From an uncultured Clostridia bacterium (GTDB taxonomy: Bacteria; Bacillota; Clostridia; TANB77; CAG-465), in the NCBI GenBank assembly GCA_944386605.1, contig CALXBS010000008.1:1-50526 (forward strand): 50,526 nt of DNA, read 5' to 3'. Position 1 is the stretch's first letter; every line of letters starts with the position of its first letter. Both the position numbers and the translations under genes were made by a program. Below, piece by piece: positions 25,901 to 33,990 of this stretch. Below the pieces are notes generated by a model. That model did not search any database, had not been told where the DNA came from, and was given only the letters and a program-made list of their open reading frames with translations.

Positions 25901-27198
25901 CACATGGATATAGTTATGATGATTTATATTTTGCTTTTTCACAAATTGATGAATATTATCCTGATTCAGCGAATCCTTCTCTTGGAGGAGCTACACAATT
26001 AAGTAATCTAAAGATTCCTGATGGAGGATTTGGATGGCCTGTTGAAATTACAGATTCTAATCCAGGTGTTAAGGTAATCAATTGCTTATATGGTTATACA
26101 GAAGGATATGGAACATCACATAATGGGGTAGATATTTCAAGAGGTGATTTATTATACAAGGAAGGAAACCTAAGTAGAGGTCCAAATATTGTAGCAACAC
26201 ATGATGGTGAAGTGGTATATGCAAGTGCAAATCCAACAAGTGATGAGGATTCTTATACTTATATTCAGATAAAAACAACAGATGGAGCATATATTACAGA
26301 ATATGGTCATTTATCAGAGATTCATGTAGCAGTAGGTGATACTGTTACAAAAGGCCAAGTAATTGGTGTTATGGGAAATACAGGAAATTCTACAGGTGTA
26401 CATTTACATTATGTTATTTATAACACAGCAAATGGTGGAAAAGAAAGATTAGATCCATTAGATTTTTATGAATTAACACCAGAATATGGAAGTATCGATA
26501 GAGCTACTATTACAGGAATTCCTACAGGATATGAATATAAAGGATCAAAAACAGGTTATTTAGGTGGAAATTATTCTGGAGATCATGATGTTATGGTAAC
26601 AACTGCAGGAACATTCCCAAGATATAGACAGGGAAGTGGAGAAGTTTGGAGTAATGTTACTTATGGTGGAGGAACAATGTCTACTTCTGCTTGTGGACCT
26701 ACTTCTATGGCAATTATTTTATCTGGTTTAGGTTTAGTAATTCCTGGATATGATGGTTCAACTTTAAATGGATATACGTCACCAGCAAATAATATTATGG
26801 AACCAACAGAAACAGCAAAATATTGTCGTGATGTAGGATGTATGACGTCCCAAGGAATGGCACATTCTTATCCTGGAAAAGTTATGTCAAATTTTGGGAT
26901 AGAAACTATTACATTAGAACGAGGATCAGCGGCTACAGTGTTATCATATTTAGAACAAGGATATGTTGCAATGGCTTCTACATCTACCGGATTTTTTACA
27001 GGTGGTGGTCATATTATTGCTATTCCGGGAACAGATGGAAATGGAAATATTGCTGTAATAGATCCTAATAAAGCTGAAAGAGATGGATTTTATACAGTTG
27101 ACCAAATGAATGGTGTTGCACCAATGCCAGCTGGTATTGGTAGTGGCGGTAGAACGAATTCAAATGTTAAAAAATGGTGGGTATTTAAAATCAACTAG
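22990..27198 (+). CDS. Giant VirB1-like wall hydrolase: glucosaminidase + M23 peptidase + C39-like peptidase
   Basis: A 1402-residue bitopic protein. Order: acidic then Ala/Lys/Gly-rich helical cytoplasmic part (1-190); basic stop and one membrane span (about 199-218); a large external region of unknown fold (225-730); a GH73-type glucosaminidase-like domain (about 736-890; KIQESGWNW, EGHNYWGMKCG); an M23 peptidase (about 1010-1160) with H1044/D1048 in HNGVD and H1138/H1140 in VHLHY; and a papain-like C39-type domain (about 1195-1402) with C1235 in SACGPTSMA, H1341 in GGGHIIAIPG and D1358 in VIDPN. It would cut glycan strands and peptide bridges to make a channel through the wall. Related VirB1-like proteins usually carry two catalytic domains; three is unusual. 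Confidence 0.88.
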   Translation: MDKDKNHYDPDLDDENDDELDELDEVEEVSSSSDGSSLKEDVKDAKEKTKKAKEEYEKLRQQKLQALDQNASELSKKASSETTKQGAKQVAQESSEKLAQEGGKKATQEAGMQLAQGAGKEVAKEAGKQAAKEGAKAGAKAGAAAAAEGAAAFIPYVNVAVLALEAINAIRKVGRKIKSKLTGKSEEELKEESKRKRRIILILIIAIIVVFFFGGIGGGKYIMSEIIQTDIDALITRRERRYGEDFNLTRTNSSGETEHYKPLILFSAEEYDETINKSYPDDKCYVDMLKEDYSGTLNGLLLKDVNITGIAGDTPTEEENYIASGKMALKFLQAEKSNFNKVFWIKYSNNSSYDYTKSGTYTSEADMAANDQKATLVRSTQESGSVKMQNGVFGSLLNVPNLTEYDILPGASEEEKAMVYINMLSPYMQKWIIPFAILVDTEGDKTFANYVLNDMAHEVKANLYELNQETKTTNKYYYLQIEQTWHWDVMVEKTTTWESESTNANGETVTHTHTRTSTSTYTEDNKHKLDEVTNSRDHKPGTSVSGSSSDVSQWAYVPADHSSGDTDYEYYIDNVYLEYTLKAGPVVAVDNGEPMVQEITVSRTIEPYRYVPKLSYVEDFYNILSAEYSIIPIAETNAPSTTNGANLGGVELYDEENGIGLVSFEETWQESFNIISSKTETYKVSYYTEEDYENIGRRISRVEWKQDWGNVIKADGSDISDTSISLGGGSGTGGGMTATKQALFEWIVPLAKQLQKETGLLPSLTIAQKIQESGWNWTDSIIETEGHNYWGMKCGSHWTGDYLILNTKEDDGTGNLYEIQDAFRKYESDEAGFSGRGDFFWSNSRYRNVLLACFDLDWEAAVEDFKTNGYATDIKYANSLQLIIQQNELYQYDNDPEYQFDGTIPDYADYNPYTGEIFGGDGSSSGGIGVNTVPGAEFETDPIYSELKNNPIYPEKTAAELVSAFRKYSGSHGYSYDDLYFAFSQIDEYYPDSANPSLGGATQLSNLKIPDGGFGWPVEITDSNPGVKVINCLYGYTEGYGTSHNGVDISRGDLLYKEGNLSRGPNIVATHDGEVVYASANPTSDEDSYTYIQIKTTDGAYITEYGHLSEIHVAVGDTVTKGQVIGVMGNTGNSTGVHLHYVIYNTANGGKERLDPLDFYELTPEYGSIDRATITGIPTGYEYKGSKTGYLGGNYSGDHDVMVTTAGTFPRYRQGSGEVWSNVTYGGGTMSTSACGPTSMAIILSGLGLVIPGYDGSTLNGYTSPANNIMEPTETAKYCRDVGCMTSQGMAHSYPGKVMSNFGIETITLERGSAATVLSYLEQGYVAMASTSTGFFTGGGHIIAIPGTDGNGNIAVIDPNKAERDGFYTVDQMNGVAPMPAGIGSGGRTNSNVKKWWVFKIN

Positions 27199-27211
27199 AT
27201 AAGAAAGGAGA

Positions 27212-27247
27212 ATTCTCAGTGTGTATTTTTTATTACACACTGAGAAT
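27212..27247 (+). promoter_or_regulatory. Perfect 14-bp hairpin between ribosome site and start codon
   Basis: ATTCTCAGTGTGTA (27212-27225) is perfectly complementary to 27234-27247, with an 8-nt T-rich loop. It begins two bases after AAAGGAG (27204-27210). The fold buries a GTG at 27219. It also brings the ribosome site to an effective distance of about 11 nt from the ATG at 27258. Confidence 0.7.
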
Positions 27248-27257
27248 AAGTATAAAT

Positions 27258-27710
27258 ATGGAGAAATTCTTAAATATTTTTTTAAATATAGTAATTATAC
27301 TATTAATTTGTTATTTGATATTTCTTTGTGCACAAAATTTTTGGATAGCACCAAAGGAAGAAAATGCATTTCAAGGAACAATTATTACTGATTATGAGGA
27401 ATTAACAGTAGGTCGAACTATTGTAGATCAATATATTTTGGCATATAGAGAAGGAAATTATGATAAATTAAGTTATATTTTAACTGAATCTATTCAAAAA
27501 GAAAATACTATTTATGAACAAATTTCTCGTGATATTCCTAGTGGCACTGCATTTATTACATATATGGAAAAAGATAGTAGTCATAATTATAAAATTACGT
27601 ATGTTATAGGAGATAGTAATGTAGAAAATGTACTTTTAGTAAAAACAAACCCAGCAGAGATGACATTTGAAATACAATATGATAGTATCATAGAAGGAAA
27701 TGAGGTGTAA
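27258..27710 (+). CDS. Small membrane-anchored NTF2-like protein of the secretion operon, third copy
   Basis: 150 residues from the ATG at 27258: a membrane span (FLNIFLNIVIILLICYLIFLCA) then an external domain with GRTIVDQYILAYREGNYDKLSYILTESIQKE, the helix pattern seen in the two VirB8-like proteins upstream, and a short beta-rich end. GTG 27219 is an alternative start (163 residues) with better linear spacing to AAGGAG, but it lies inside the stem of a perfect hairpin. I prefer the ATG because the extra 13 residues look unlike a natural N-terminus. Function is inferred only from topology and position. Confidence 0.6.
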   Translation: MEKFLNIFLNIVIILLICYLIFLCAQNFWIAPKEENAFQGTIITDYEELTVGRTIVDQYILAYREGNYDKLSYILTESIQKENTIYEQISRDIPSGTAFITYMEKDSSHNYKITYVIGDSNVENVLLVKTNPAEMTFEIQYDSIIEGNEV

Positions 27711-27712
27711 GT

Positions 27713-28222
27713 ATGGAAAAGTATGTTTGGACAATTTTAAAAATAGTGTTGATCATTGCGTTAATTATAGCAATTGTTTGCTTGCAAAAAAATGAAAAGA
27801 CAGATTATTCTGATTTTGATGAGACTTTTCCAGATAATACTTACTATTCAGATTATACCTATAATTTAGATGAAAAATATGAAAAGCTAGCTATAGATGA
27901 ATTTCTAAATTTATTAAATACTGGAAATTATGAGCAAGCTTATCAAAAGCTTACACAGTCTTGCAAGGATGAAAGTTTTCCAACAGTAGAAGCGTTTAGA
28001 AATTATGTAAGAGAAAACTTGTTTTTGCCAGGTGCTATTAATGATAATGTAAACGTTTTAGCACAAAGTATAAAAAATTATTCTGATGGAGACATACCTG
28101 TGGCAGTTTATGTAGTTAACATTAGAGATAATAGCATAGGAATTTATGAGGAACACGATTCTTATGGTATTAAATTAGATTTATATATTATAAATCCTTT
28201 CCAAATTGAATTTAAAATTTAA
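27713..28222 (+). CDS. Small membrane-anchored NTF2-like protein of the secretion operon, fourth copy
   Basis: A 169-residue bitopic protein, starting 2 nt after the previous stop with GAGGTG as ribosome site. One membrane span (ILKIVLIIALIIAIVCL), an acidic Tyr/Asp-rich linker, then an external domain with LAIDEFLNLLNTGNYEQAYQKLTQSCKDE. The Asn-Tyr-Glu-Gln-Ala-Tyr turn is again the NTF2/VirB8-like signature. Last gene before a strong terminator. With the other three it forms a series of single-span proteins likely to build a heteromeric external ring or collar. Confidence 0.6.
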   Translation: MEKYVWTILKIVLIIALIIAIVCLQKNEKTDYSDFDETFPDNTYYSDYTYNLDEKYEKLAIDEFLNLLNTGNYEQAYQKLTQSCKDESFPTVEAFRNYVRENLFLPGAINDNVNVLAQSIKNYSDGDIPVAVYVVNIRDNSIGIYEEHDSYGIKLDLYIINPFQIEFKI

Positions 28223-28229
28223 TTTTATA

Positions 28230-28265
28230 AATAATCATTTCAATTTCTGAAATGGTTATTTTTTT
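28230..28265 (+). terminator. Terminator at the end of the secretion operon
   Basis: A 13-bp stem (AATAATCATTTCA/TGAAATGGTTATT, one G-T pair), 5-nt loop, T5. Confidence 0.85.
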
Positions 28266-28293
28266 ATATCATTACATAAAATGTTATTTTCTA

Positions 28294-28322
28294 TTGATAT
28301 ATTTTAGAAAAAATGATATAAC
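28294..28322 (+). promoter_or_regulatory. Promoter of the S1-domain protein gene
   Basis: TTGATA 28294-28299, 17-bp spacer, TATAAC 28317-28322; leader about 80 nt. Confidence 0.6.
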
Positions 28323-28407
28323 TATAATAGTATTATATTAGTAAATCACTTTTCTTAAGTTATTATTGCTAATATTTAAGTAAATAAAAGTAAAAAGGAG
28401 AAAAGGA

Positions 28408-29220
28408 ATGGAAAACAGTGAAAAAGAAGTTAAGAAAAAATCTAAAAGAGGAATAGAAAACTATTCTTTAGAAGCTTTAGAGAAAGCAAAAAAATCTCAA
28501 CAGGTACTAGATATGCACATTGATGAAATTGATTCCAATTTAAATATGGTTGGAATAGTAGGAAGAAAGATAAAGGCAAGGATTCCTCGAAATGAAGCGT
28601 CTAGTATTGTAGGCGATGATGGTTTGGTAGAAGAAAGACATATTGTGAATAAAAAAGGAAAAGTTATTCCAGTATGTATTAAAGAAATTATCACAAATGA
28701 AGATGGTTCAGTAGAGCTAGTTATGTCAAAAAGAATGCTAGAGTTAAAAGTTAGAAAGTGGATGTATATGCACTTAAAACCTGGTATGAAATTAAAAGGT
28801 GTGGTTGTTGCGACTACAGAATATGCTGCTTTTGTAGATGTAGGTGGTGGTGTAACAGGAATATTAAAATTACTAGATATTTCTGATTCTATGTTACAAA
28901 GTGCTGCTGACATGTTTAAAGTAAGTCAAAGAATTGAAGTGATTGTAAAAAAATATGATCGTGATACAGGTAGAATTGAATTATCTTACAAAGAATTTTT
29001 AGGAAGTTTTGAAGAAAATATTCAAAAATATCATGAGGGTGACATTGTAGAAGGAATTGTTAGAAATAGAATAAAGTCTGGTGTTTTTGTAGAACTACAA
29101 CCTAATTTAGTAGGATTAGCAGAGCATGTAAATGGAATAGAATATGGTCAAAAAGTGCTAGTAAGTATTAGAAGAATTATTCCAGAAAAAAAGAAAATAA
29201 AGTTAATTATTATTGGTTAA
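28408..29220 (+). CDS. S1-domain RNA-binding protein
   Basis: A 270-residue cytosolic protein. A basic N-terminal segment (1-40) leads to a first S1-like module (about 40-115) and two clearer S1 repeats: 124-195 (LKPGMKLKGVVVATTEYAAFVDVGGGVTGILKL...GRIELSYKE) and 207-268 (HEGDIVEGIVRNRIKSGVFVELQPNLVGLAE). This is like the small S1-type proteins of Clostridia rather than full ribosomal protein S1 of 4-6 repeats. AAAAAGGAG precedes the ATG. It likely aids translation initiation or binds RNA. Nothing ties it functionally to the secretion operon upstream, from which a terminator separates it. Confidence 0.85.
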   Translation: MENSEKEVKKKSKRGIENYSLEALEKAKKSQQVLDMHIDEIDSNLNMVGIVGRKIKARIPRNEASSIVGDDGLVEERHIVNKKGKVIPVCIKEIITNEDGSVELVMSKRMLELKVRKWMYMHLKPGMKLKGVVVATTEYAAFVDVGGGVTGILKLLDISDSMLQSAADMFKVSQRIEVIVKKYDRDTGRIELSYKEFLGSFEENIQKYHEGDIVEGIVRNRIKSGVFVELQPNLVGLAEHVNGIEYGQKVLVSIRRIIPEKKKIKLIIIG

Positions 29221-29230
29221 TTGCAATGGC

Positions 29231-29258
29231 TTGACATTTCATGTATACTATATATAGG
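29231..29258 (+). promoter_or_regulatory. Promoter of the replication-relaxation-like gene
   Basis: TTGACA 29231-29236, 16-bp spacer, TATAGG 29253-29258. The -35 box is perfect and the -10 box weak; the leader is about 60 nt. Confidence 0.55.
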
Positions 29259-29323
29259 TATGAAAATACCGATTATTTTGGACAGTTAAATTTCAAAATT
29301 AAAATTTAAGGAGTGAAAATTTT

Positions 29324-30352
29324 ATGGTAGAAGATAAAGAAGTAAAAACATTAATATCTCCTTTCGCAGTAAGGGAAGATGAAAAAAAGGTTTATGATGG
29401 TAAAGATGGATTTGCCTCTGTAAACCAAGTTGTATTTAAAATGGATATGGGATATATTAATGAATCGCATATTCAAGCTTTAGAAGTAGTAAATGAATTT
29501 GGATTTGTTACTTCAAGACAAGTAACACAAATTTTAGATTTACGTGGAAAATTAAATGATATTGAAGAAGATAAAAAACAAAATAAAGTGGCAAAATGGT
29601 TAGAGGATCTAACAAAATCAAAAGTAATTGCAAGATATTATTTTCAAAGTGAAGCAGGTAAAAGTTCTTATAGAGCATATTGTATTGATAAAATTGCAAC
29701 TTATATCTTAAAACAAAGAAATATTCCTACAACATGGCAACCTACAGATAATACAAAACCTGCCTATGCGGTAAAAAGAAAACTTGCTGGAAATCAAATT
29801 ATAATTGCATATATGCAAAAAGTAGGAAGCTTTGTAAGCTCTAATCCAAACTTATTGTTATATTCTAAACGCTTTAATGTTAAGTTTAAACCAACTGGTG
29901 GGCTAATCGTATTAAAAGAAGGCGCAAATGAAGTAAATTTTGTTTTTGAAGTAGTAAGAAGAAATGAAGATTGGCAAAATATGTTTGCTGAAAAAGTACA
30001 GTTATATTCAGATTTTTATGAAAATTTTACTAGAAATGATGCAGGATTTTATGATAAACCACAAGTTATTTTTGTAGGAGAAGATATTCAACACATTGCA
30101 GAAATGTTTAGAATTATCAAAAAAGTTGGAATGGTACTAGAAGATAGTGAAATGTATTTTACAACAGAGTTAAAGCATTTAGATGAAGATTTAGAAAATA
30201 CCATTAGTGTATTTGAATTAGATCCTGAAACAAAGAAATATAGAGTGGTAACCAAACATTTAGATATTTTAAAACCTGGTGATAATCAGGCTGGTAAATC
30301 AAATGGTTTAAATACCAATATGAAATTTAATGCAAATATGATTATTGAATAA
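29324..30352 (+). CDS. Replication-relaxation-like protein (winged helix plus nuclease-like fold)
   Basis: A 342-residue cytosolic protein. The N-terminal part has a winged-helix motif (HIQALEVVNEFGFVTSRQVTQIL, about 48-70). The C-terminal half (about 150-290) has a beta-rich core NFVFEVVRRNEDWQNMFAEKVQLYSDFYEN...PQVIFVGED, which resembles the restriction-endonuclease-like region of the replication-relaxation family of plasmid and conjugative-element proteins. AAGGAGTG precedes the ATG. It stands alone between two terminators, 1.1 kb after the secretion operon. If the family call holds, it is the only gene here besides the SSB-like one that suggests a plasmid or ICE origin. Confidence 0.6.
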   Translation: MVEDKEVKTLISPFAVREDEKKVYDGKDGFASVNQVVFKMDMGYINESHIQALEVVNEFGFVTSRQVTQILDLRGKLNDIEEDKKQNKVAKWLEDLTKSKVIARYYFQSEAGKSSYRAYCIDKIATYILKQRNIPTTWQPTDNTKPAYAVKRKLAGNQIIIAYMQKVGSFVSSNPNLLLYSKRFNVKFKPTGGLIVLKEGANEVNFVFEVVRRNEDWQNMFAEKVQLYSDFYENFTRNDAGFYDKPQVIFVGEDIQHIAEMFRIIKKVGMVLEDSEMYFTTELKHLDEDLENTISVFELDPETKKYRVVTKHLDILKPGDNQAGKSNGLNTNMKFNANMIIE

Positions 30353-30356
30353 AAGA

Positions 30357-30386
30357 AAAAACTTCAACAATTTGTTGGAGTTTTTC
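30357..30386 (+). terminator. Terminator after the replication-relaxation-like gene
   Basis: AAAAACTTCAACA pairs with TGTTGGAGTTTTT (one G-T pair) around a 3-nt loop, then a T/C-rich tail. Confidence 0.8.
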
Positions 30387-30398
30387 TCTTTTTTCTAT

Positions 30399-30426
30399 TT
30401 GTTTTTTGTTATGTGAGTGTTATAAT
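30399..30426 (+). promoter_or_regulatory. Promoter of the small gene at 30465
   Basis: TTGTTT 30399-30404, 16-bp spacer, TATAAT 30421-30426. Confidence 0.6.
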
Positions 30427-30464
30427 AAAGAAAAAAAGCCTAAACATAATTGGGGAGGAGGAAA

Positions 30465-30752
30465 ATGGGAGAAATCATAAATTATCAAAATGAGTGTTTT
30501 TTAAGGGATGTAAGAAAGCTAAGAGAAGAAAAGAAATATTTATCACCAAAAGAAAAAATTCAGATTCAAAGAAGAATTAGAGACTCGGTTAAAGATATTG
30601 TTCAAAAGATCATAGAAATTTCCATGGAAGAAAAAGAACCATTAGATTTTTTCCGGTACCAAGTGTATATTGATTTTGCAATTGAGTTAAAAGAAAAAAT
30701 ATTGATTCCTAGAAATGTTACTTTTGAAGAATTATTGGAAAGAAAAAAATAG
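30465..30752 (+). CDS. Small helical protein of unknown function
   Basis: 95 residues from the ATG at 30465, directly after GGGGAGGAGG; a TTG at 30450 is in frame but sits on the ribosome site. No signal peptide, membrane span or known motif. The sequence is highly charged and almost all helical (RDVRKLREEKKYLSPKEKIQIQRRIRDSVKDIVQKIIE), with a single aromatic patch (DFFRYQVYIDF). It has its own promoter and terminator and stands just ahead of the gap operon. I cannot name a family. Confidence 0.7.
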   Translation: MGEIINYQNECFLRDVRKLREEKKYLSPKEKIQIQRRIRDSVKDIVQKIIEISMEEKEPLDFFRYQVYIDFAIELKEKILIPRNVTFEELLERKK

Positions 30753-30792
30753 TAAGAATAAATTTTAAAGTGATTTATTCTTGCTATTTTTT
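30751..30792 (+). terminator. Terminator of the small gene at 30465
   Basis: A 10-bp perfect core stem AAGAATAAAT/ATTTATTCTT, extendable by three pairs, followed by T6. Confidence 0.85.
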
Positions 30793-30835
30793 GTATAAAT
30801 GCGCGATGGAAAGTTAAATTATTTTAAAAAAATAC

Positions 30836-30864
30836 TTTACAATCCACGTTTTTGATAATATAAT
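30836..30864 (+). promoter_or_regulatory. Promoter of the gap operon
   Basis: TTTACA 30836-30841, 17-bp spacer, TATAAT 30859-30864. The predicted transcript begins near 30871, right at a small hairpin. Confidence 0.8.
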
Positions 30865-30872
30865 TATAATTG

Positions 30873-30888
30873 TACTACGAGAGTAGTA
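30873..30888 (+). promoter_or_regulatory. GNRA-capped hairpin at the 5' end of the gap mRNA
   Basis: TACTAC-GAGA-GTAGTA: a 6-bp stem closed by a GAGA (GNRA) tetraloop, starting about 2 nt after the predicted transcript start. Such 5' end hairpins can protect abundant mRNAs from 5'-dependent decay; that role is inference. Confidence 0.5.
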
Positions 30889-30916
30889 GACCATATCAAG
30901 ATACAAAGGGAGGTAA

Positions 30917-31936
<1,020 letters not shown>

Positions 31937-31943
31937 TAGAAAA

Positions 31944-31982
31944 GAAAGCTAGTTATACCTTTTTTGATAACTGGCTTCTTTT
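31944..31982 (+). terminator. Hairpin between gap and pgk (attenuator or terminator)
   Basis: A stem of about 12 bp (GAAAGCTAGTTAT with ATAACTGGCTTC, one bulge and one G-T pair) followed by TTTT. No new promoter is evident before pgk, so partial read-through is likely. Confidence 0.65.
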
Positions 31983-32006
31983 GTCTAATGAAGGAGGAAA
32001 TTTGTT

Positions 32007-33185
32007 ATGATAAATAAAAAATCAGTAGAAGATATTGAAGTAAAAGGAAAACGTGTTTTGGTAAGATGTGATTTTAATGTACCTTTGGATAAAGAGACAA
32101 AGGAAATTACAAGTGATAAAAGAATTAGAGAATCTTTAAAGACAATCAATTATTTAATCAGTCATGGAGCTAAGGTAATATTATGTTCTCATATTGGAAA
32201 AACTGGAAAAAATTTAAGTCTTGCACCTGTAGCTGCTAGACTTACAGAGTTATTAGAAAAGGAAGTACCTTTATTGGTAGATTTAGATGCAGATGAGACA
32301 AGAACAACCATTGAAAATATGAAAGAAGGAGATGTCGTTCTTTTAGAAAATACAAGAATGACAGAAGCAGAAGAGAAAAATGACGATGCTTTTGCTAAAA
32401 AACTTGCTTCTTTTGCAGAAATTTTTGTAAATGATGCTTTTGGAAGTGCTCATAGAGCACATGCTTCTACCGTAGGAGTTACCAAATATTTACCTTCTGT
32501 ATGTGGCTTTTTGATTCAAAAAGAAATAGAAGCATTAGATCATGGAATCAACAATCCTAAAAGACCTCTTGTTGCAATTATTGGTGGTTCAAAAGTATCT
32601 AGTAAAATTAATGTGTTATTAAGTCTTTTGGATAAAGTAGATACCTTACTAATTGGAGGAGGTATGACATATACGTTTATTAAAGCACAAGGTGGAAAAA
32701 TAGGGACTTCTTTGTGTGAAGATGATAAATTGGAAGTAGCAGCAGAAATTTTAAAGAAAGCATTAGATAAAGGGGTTCGTTTACTTCTTCCAGTAGATGC
32801 CGTTATTGCTTCTGAGATCTCAGATGAGGTACCAACAGAAGTATGTGCAGTGGATAAAATTCCAGATGATAAAATGGGACTAGATATTGGACCTAAAACA
32901 GTTGAAATATATAAAGAAGAAATTGCAATTGCAGGAACTGTAGTTTGGAATGGCCCTGTGGGTGTATTTGAATGTGACGCATTTGCAACTGGAACAAAAG
33001 AAATTGCAAAAGCAATGGCAGATTCTCATGCCGTTACTATTATTGGAGGCGGTGATAGCGCTGCTGCAGTAGAAAAATTTGGATTAGAGGATAAAATGTC
33101 TCATGTATCTACTGGAGGAGGAGCTTCTCTTGAATTTATGGAAGGAAAAAAATTGCCTGGTATTGAGGCATTACAAGATAAGTAA
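32007..33185 (+). CDS. pgk: Phosphoglycerate kinase
   Basis: A 392-residue enzyme that transfers phosphate from 1,3-bisphosphoglycerate to ADP. Signatures are RVLVRCDFNVPLD near 17-29, SHIGKT (where most homologues have SHLGRP), LLENTRM near 110, NDAFGSAHRAHAS near 138, AIIGGSKVSSKI near 191 and the nucleotide-binding TIIGGGDSAAAVEKFG near 346. AAGGAGG precedes the ATG. It ends 13 nt before tpiA. Full length and intact. Confidence 0.97.
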   Translation: MINKKSVEDIEVKGKRVLVRCDFNVPLDKETKEITSDKRIRESLKTINYLISHGAKVILCSHIGKTGKNLSLAPVAARLTELLEKEVPLLVDLDADETRTTIENMKEGDVVLLENTRMTEAEEKNDDAFAKKLASFAEIFVNDAFGSAHRAHASTVGVTKYLPSVCGFLIQKEIEALDHGINNPKRPLVAIIGGSKVSSKINVLLSLLDKVDTLLIGGGMTYTFIKAQGGKIGTSLCEDDKLEVAAEILKKALDKGVRLLLPVDAVIASEISDEVPTEVCAVDKIPDDKMGLDIGPKTVEIYKEEIAIAGTVVWNGPVGVFECDAFATGTKEIAKAMADSHAVTIIGGGDSAAAVEKFGLEDKMSHVSTGGGASLEFMEGKKLPGIEALQDK

Positions 33186-33198
33186 GAGAGGTAAATTT

Positions 33199-33951
33199 AT
33201 GAGAAAAAAAATAATTGCTGGAAACTGGAAAATGAATTATTGTGTTAATAAAGGAGTTGATTTTGTTGAAGAAATCAAAGAACGAATTGACACAGATAAA
33301 ATAGATGTGGTTATTTGTCCTAATTTTGTTGCTTTAGATAGAATTTTTGACGCAATTGAGGGAACAAATATTTACTTAGGTGCTCAAAATGTATATTTTG
33401 AAACAAGTGGCGCTTATACAGGAGAAACTTCTGTAGATATGTTAACAGCAGTAGGAGTAAAATACTGTATTGTAGGACATAGTGAAAGAAGAAAATATTT
33501 TCATGAAACAGATGAGATGGTAAATCAAAAAGTAAAGAAGCTTTTAGAAAAAGATGTTTCTCCTATTATTTGTGTGGGCGAGACTTTAGAGGAAAGAGAC
33601 GCTTCTAAACATTTTGATATTGTAGAAGAACAAGTAACGAAAGCTTTAAAAGATATTCATAAAGATTTGGTTTCTAAAAAGATAGTCATTGCTTATGAAC
33701 CTATTTGGGCAATTGGAACAGGGGTTACGGCTACTGCAGAACAAGCAAATGAAATGTGTAAGTTTATTCGTGGAGTGGTTGCAAAATTATATACTACTTC
33801 TGTTGCAGATTGCGTAAGAATTCAGTATGGTGGAAGTGTGAAACCAAGTAATGCAAATGAAATCCTAAATATGAGTGATATTGACGGTGCTCTTGTAGGT
33901 GGCGCTAGTTTAACAAATGACTTTGTAGCTATTGTAAATTACGAAAGTTGA
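33199..33951 (+). CDS. tpiA: Triosephosphate isomerase
   Basis: A 250-residue isomerase of dihydroxyacetone phosphate and glyceraldehyde 3-phosphate. GNWKMN holds the substrate lysine, YCIVGHSERR the catalytic histidine, and IAYEPIWAIGTG the catalytic glutamate and flexible loop; the phosphate-binding YGGSVKPSN and GALVGGASL follow. The ATG at 33199 is preceded by AGAGAGG; the frame is open 96 nt further upstream inside pgk, but TPI homology starts here. Confidence 0.97.
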   Translation: MRKKIIAGNWKMNYCVNKGVDFVEEIKERIDTDKIDVVICPNFVALDRIFDAIEGTNIYLGAQNVYFETSGAYTGETSVDMLTAVGVKYCIVGHSERRKYFHETDEMVNQKVKKLLEKDVSPIICVGETLEERDASKHFDIVEEQVTKALKDIHKDLVSKKIVIAYEPIWAIGTGVTATAEQANEMCKFIRGVVAKLYTTSVADCVRIQYGGSVKPSNANEILNMSDIDGALVGGASLTNDFVAIVNYES

Positions 33952-33960
33952 TGATATAAT
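33932..33960 (+). promoter_or_regulatory. Possible internal promoter ahead of gpmI
   Basis: TTGTAA 33932-33937 (inside the tpiA end), 17-bp spacer, TATAAT 33955-33960. Confidence 0.5.
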
Positions 33961-33990
33961 ATATATACTGCAAAAAAGGCAGAGAAAGTG

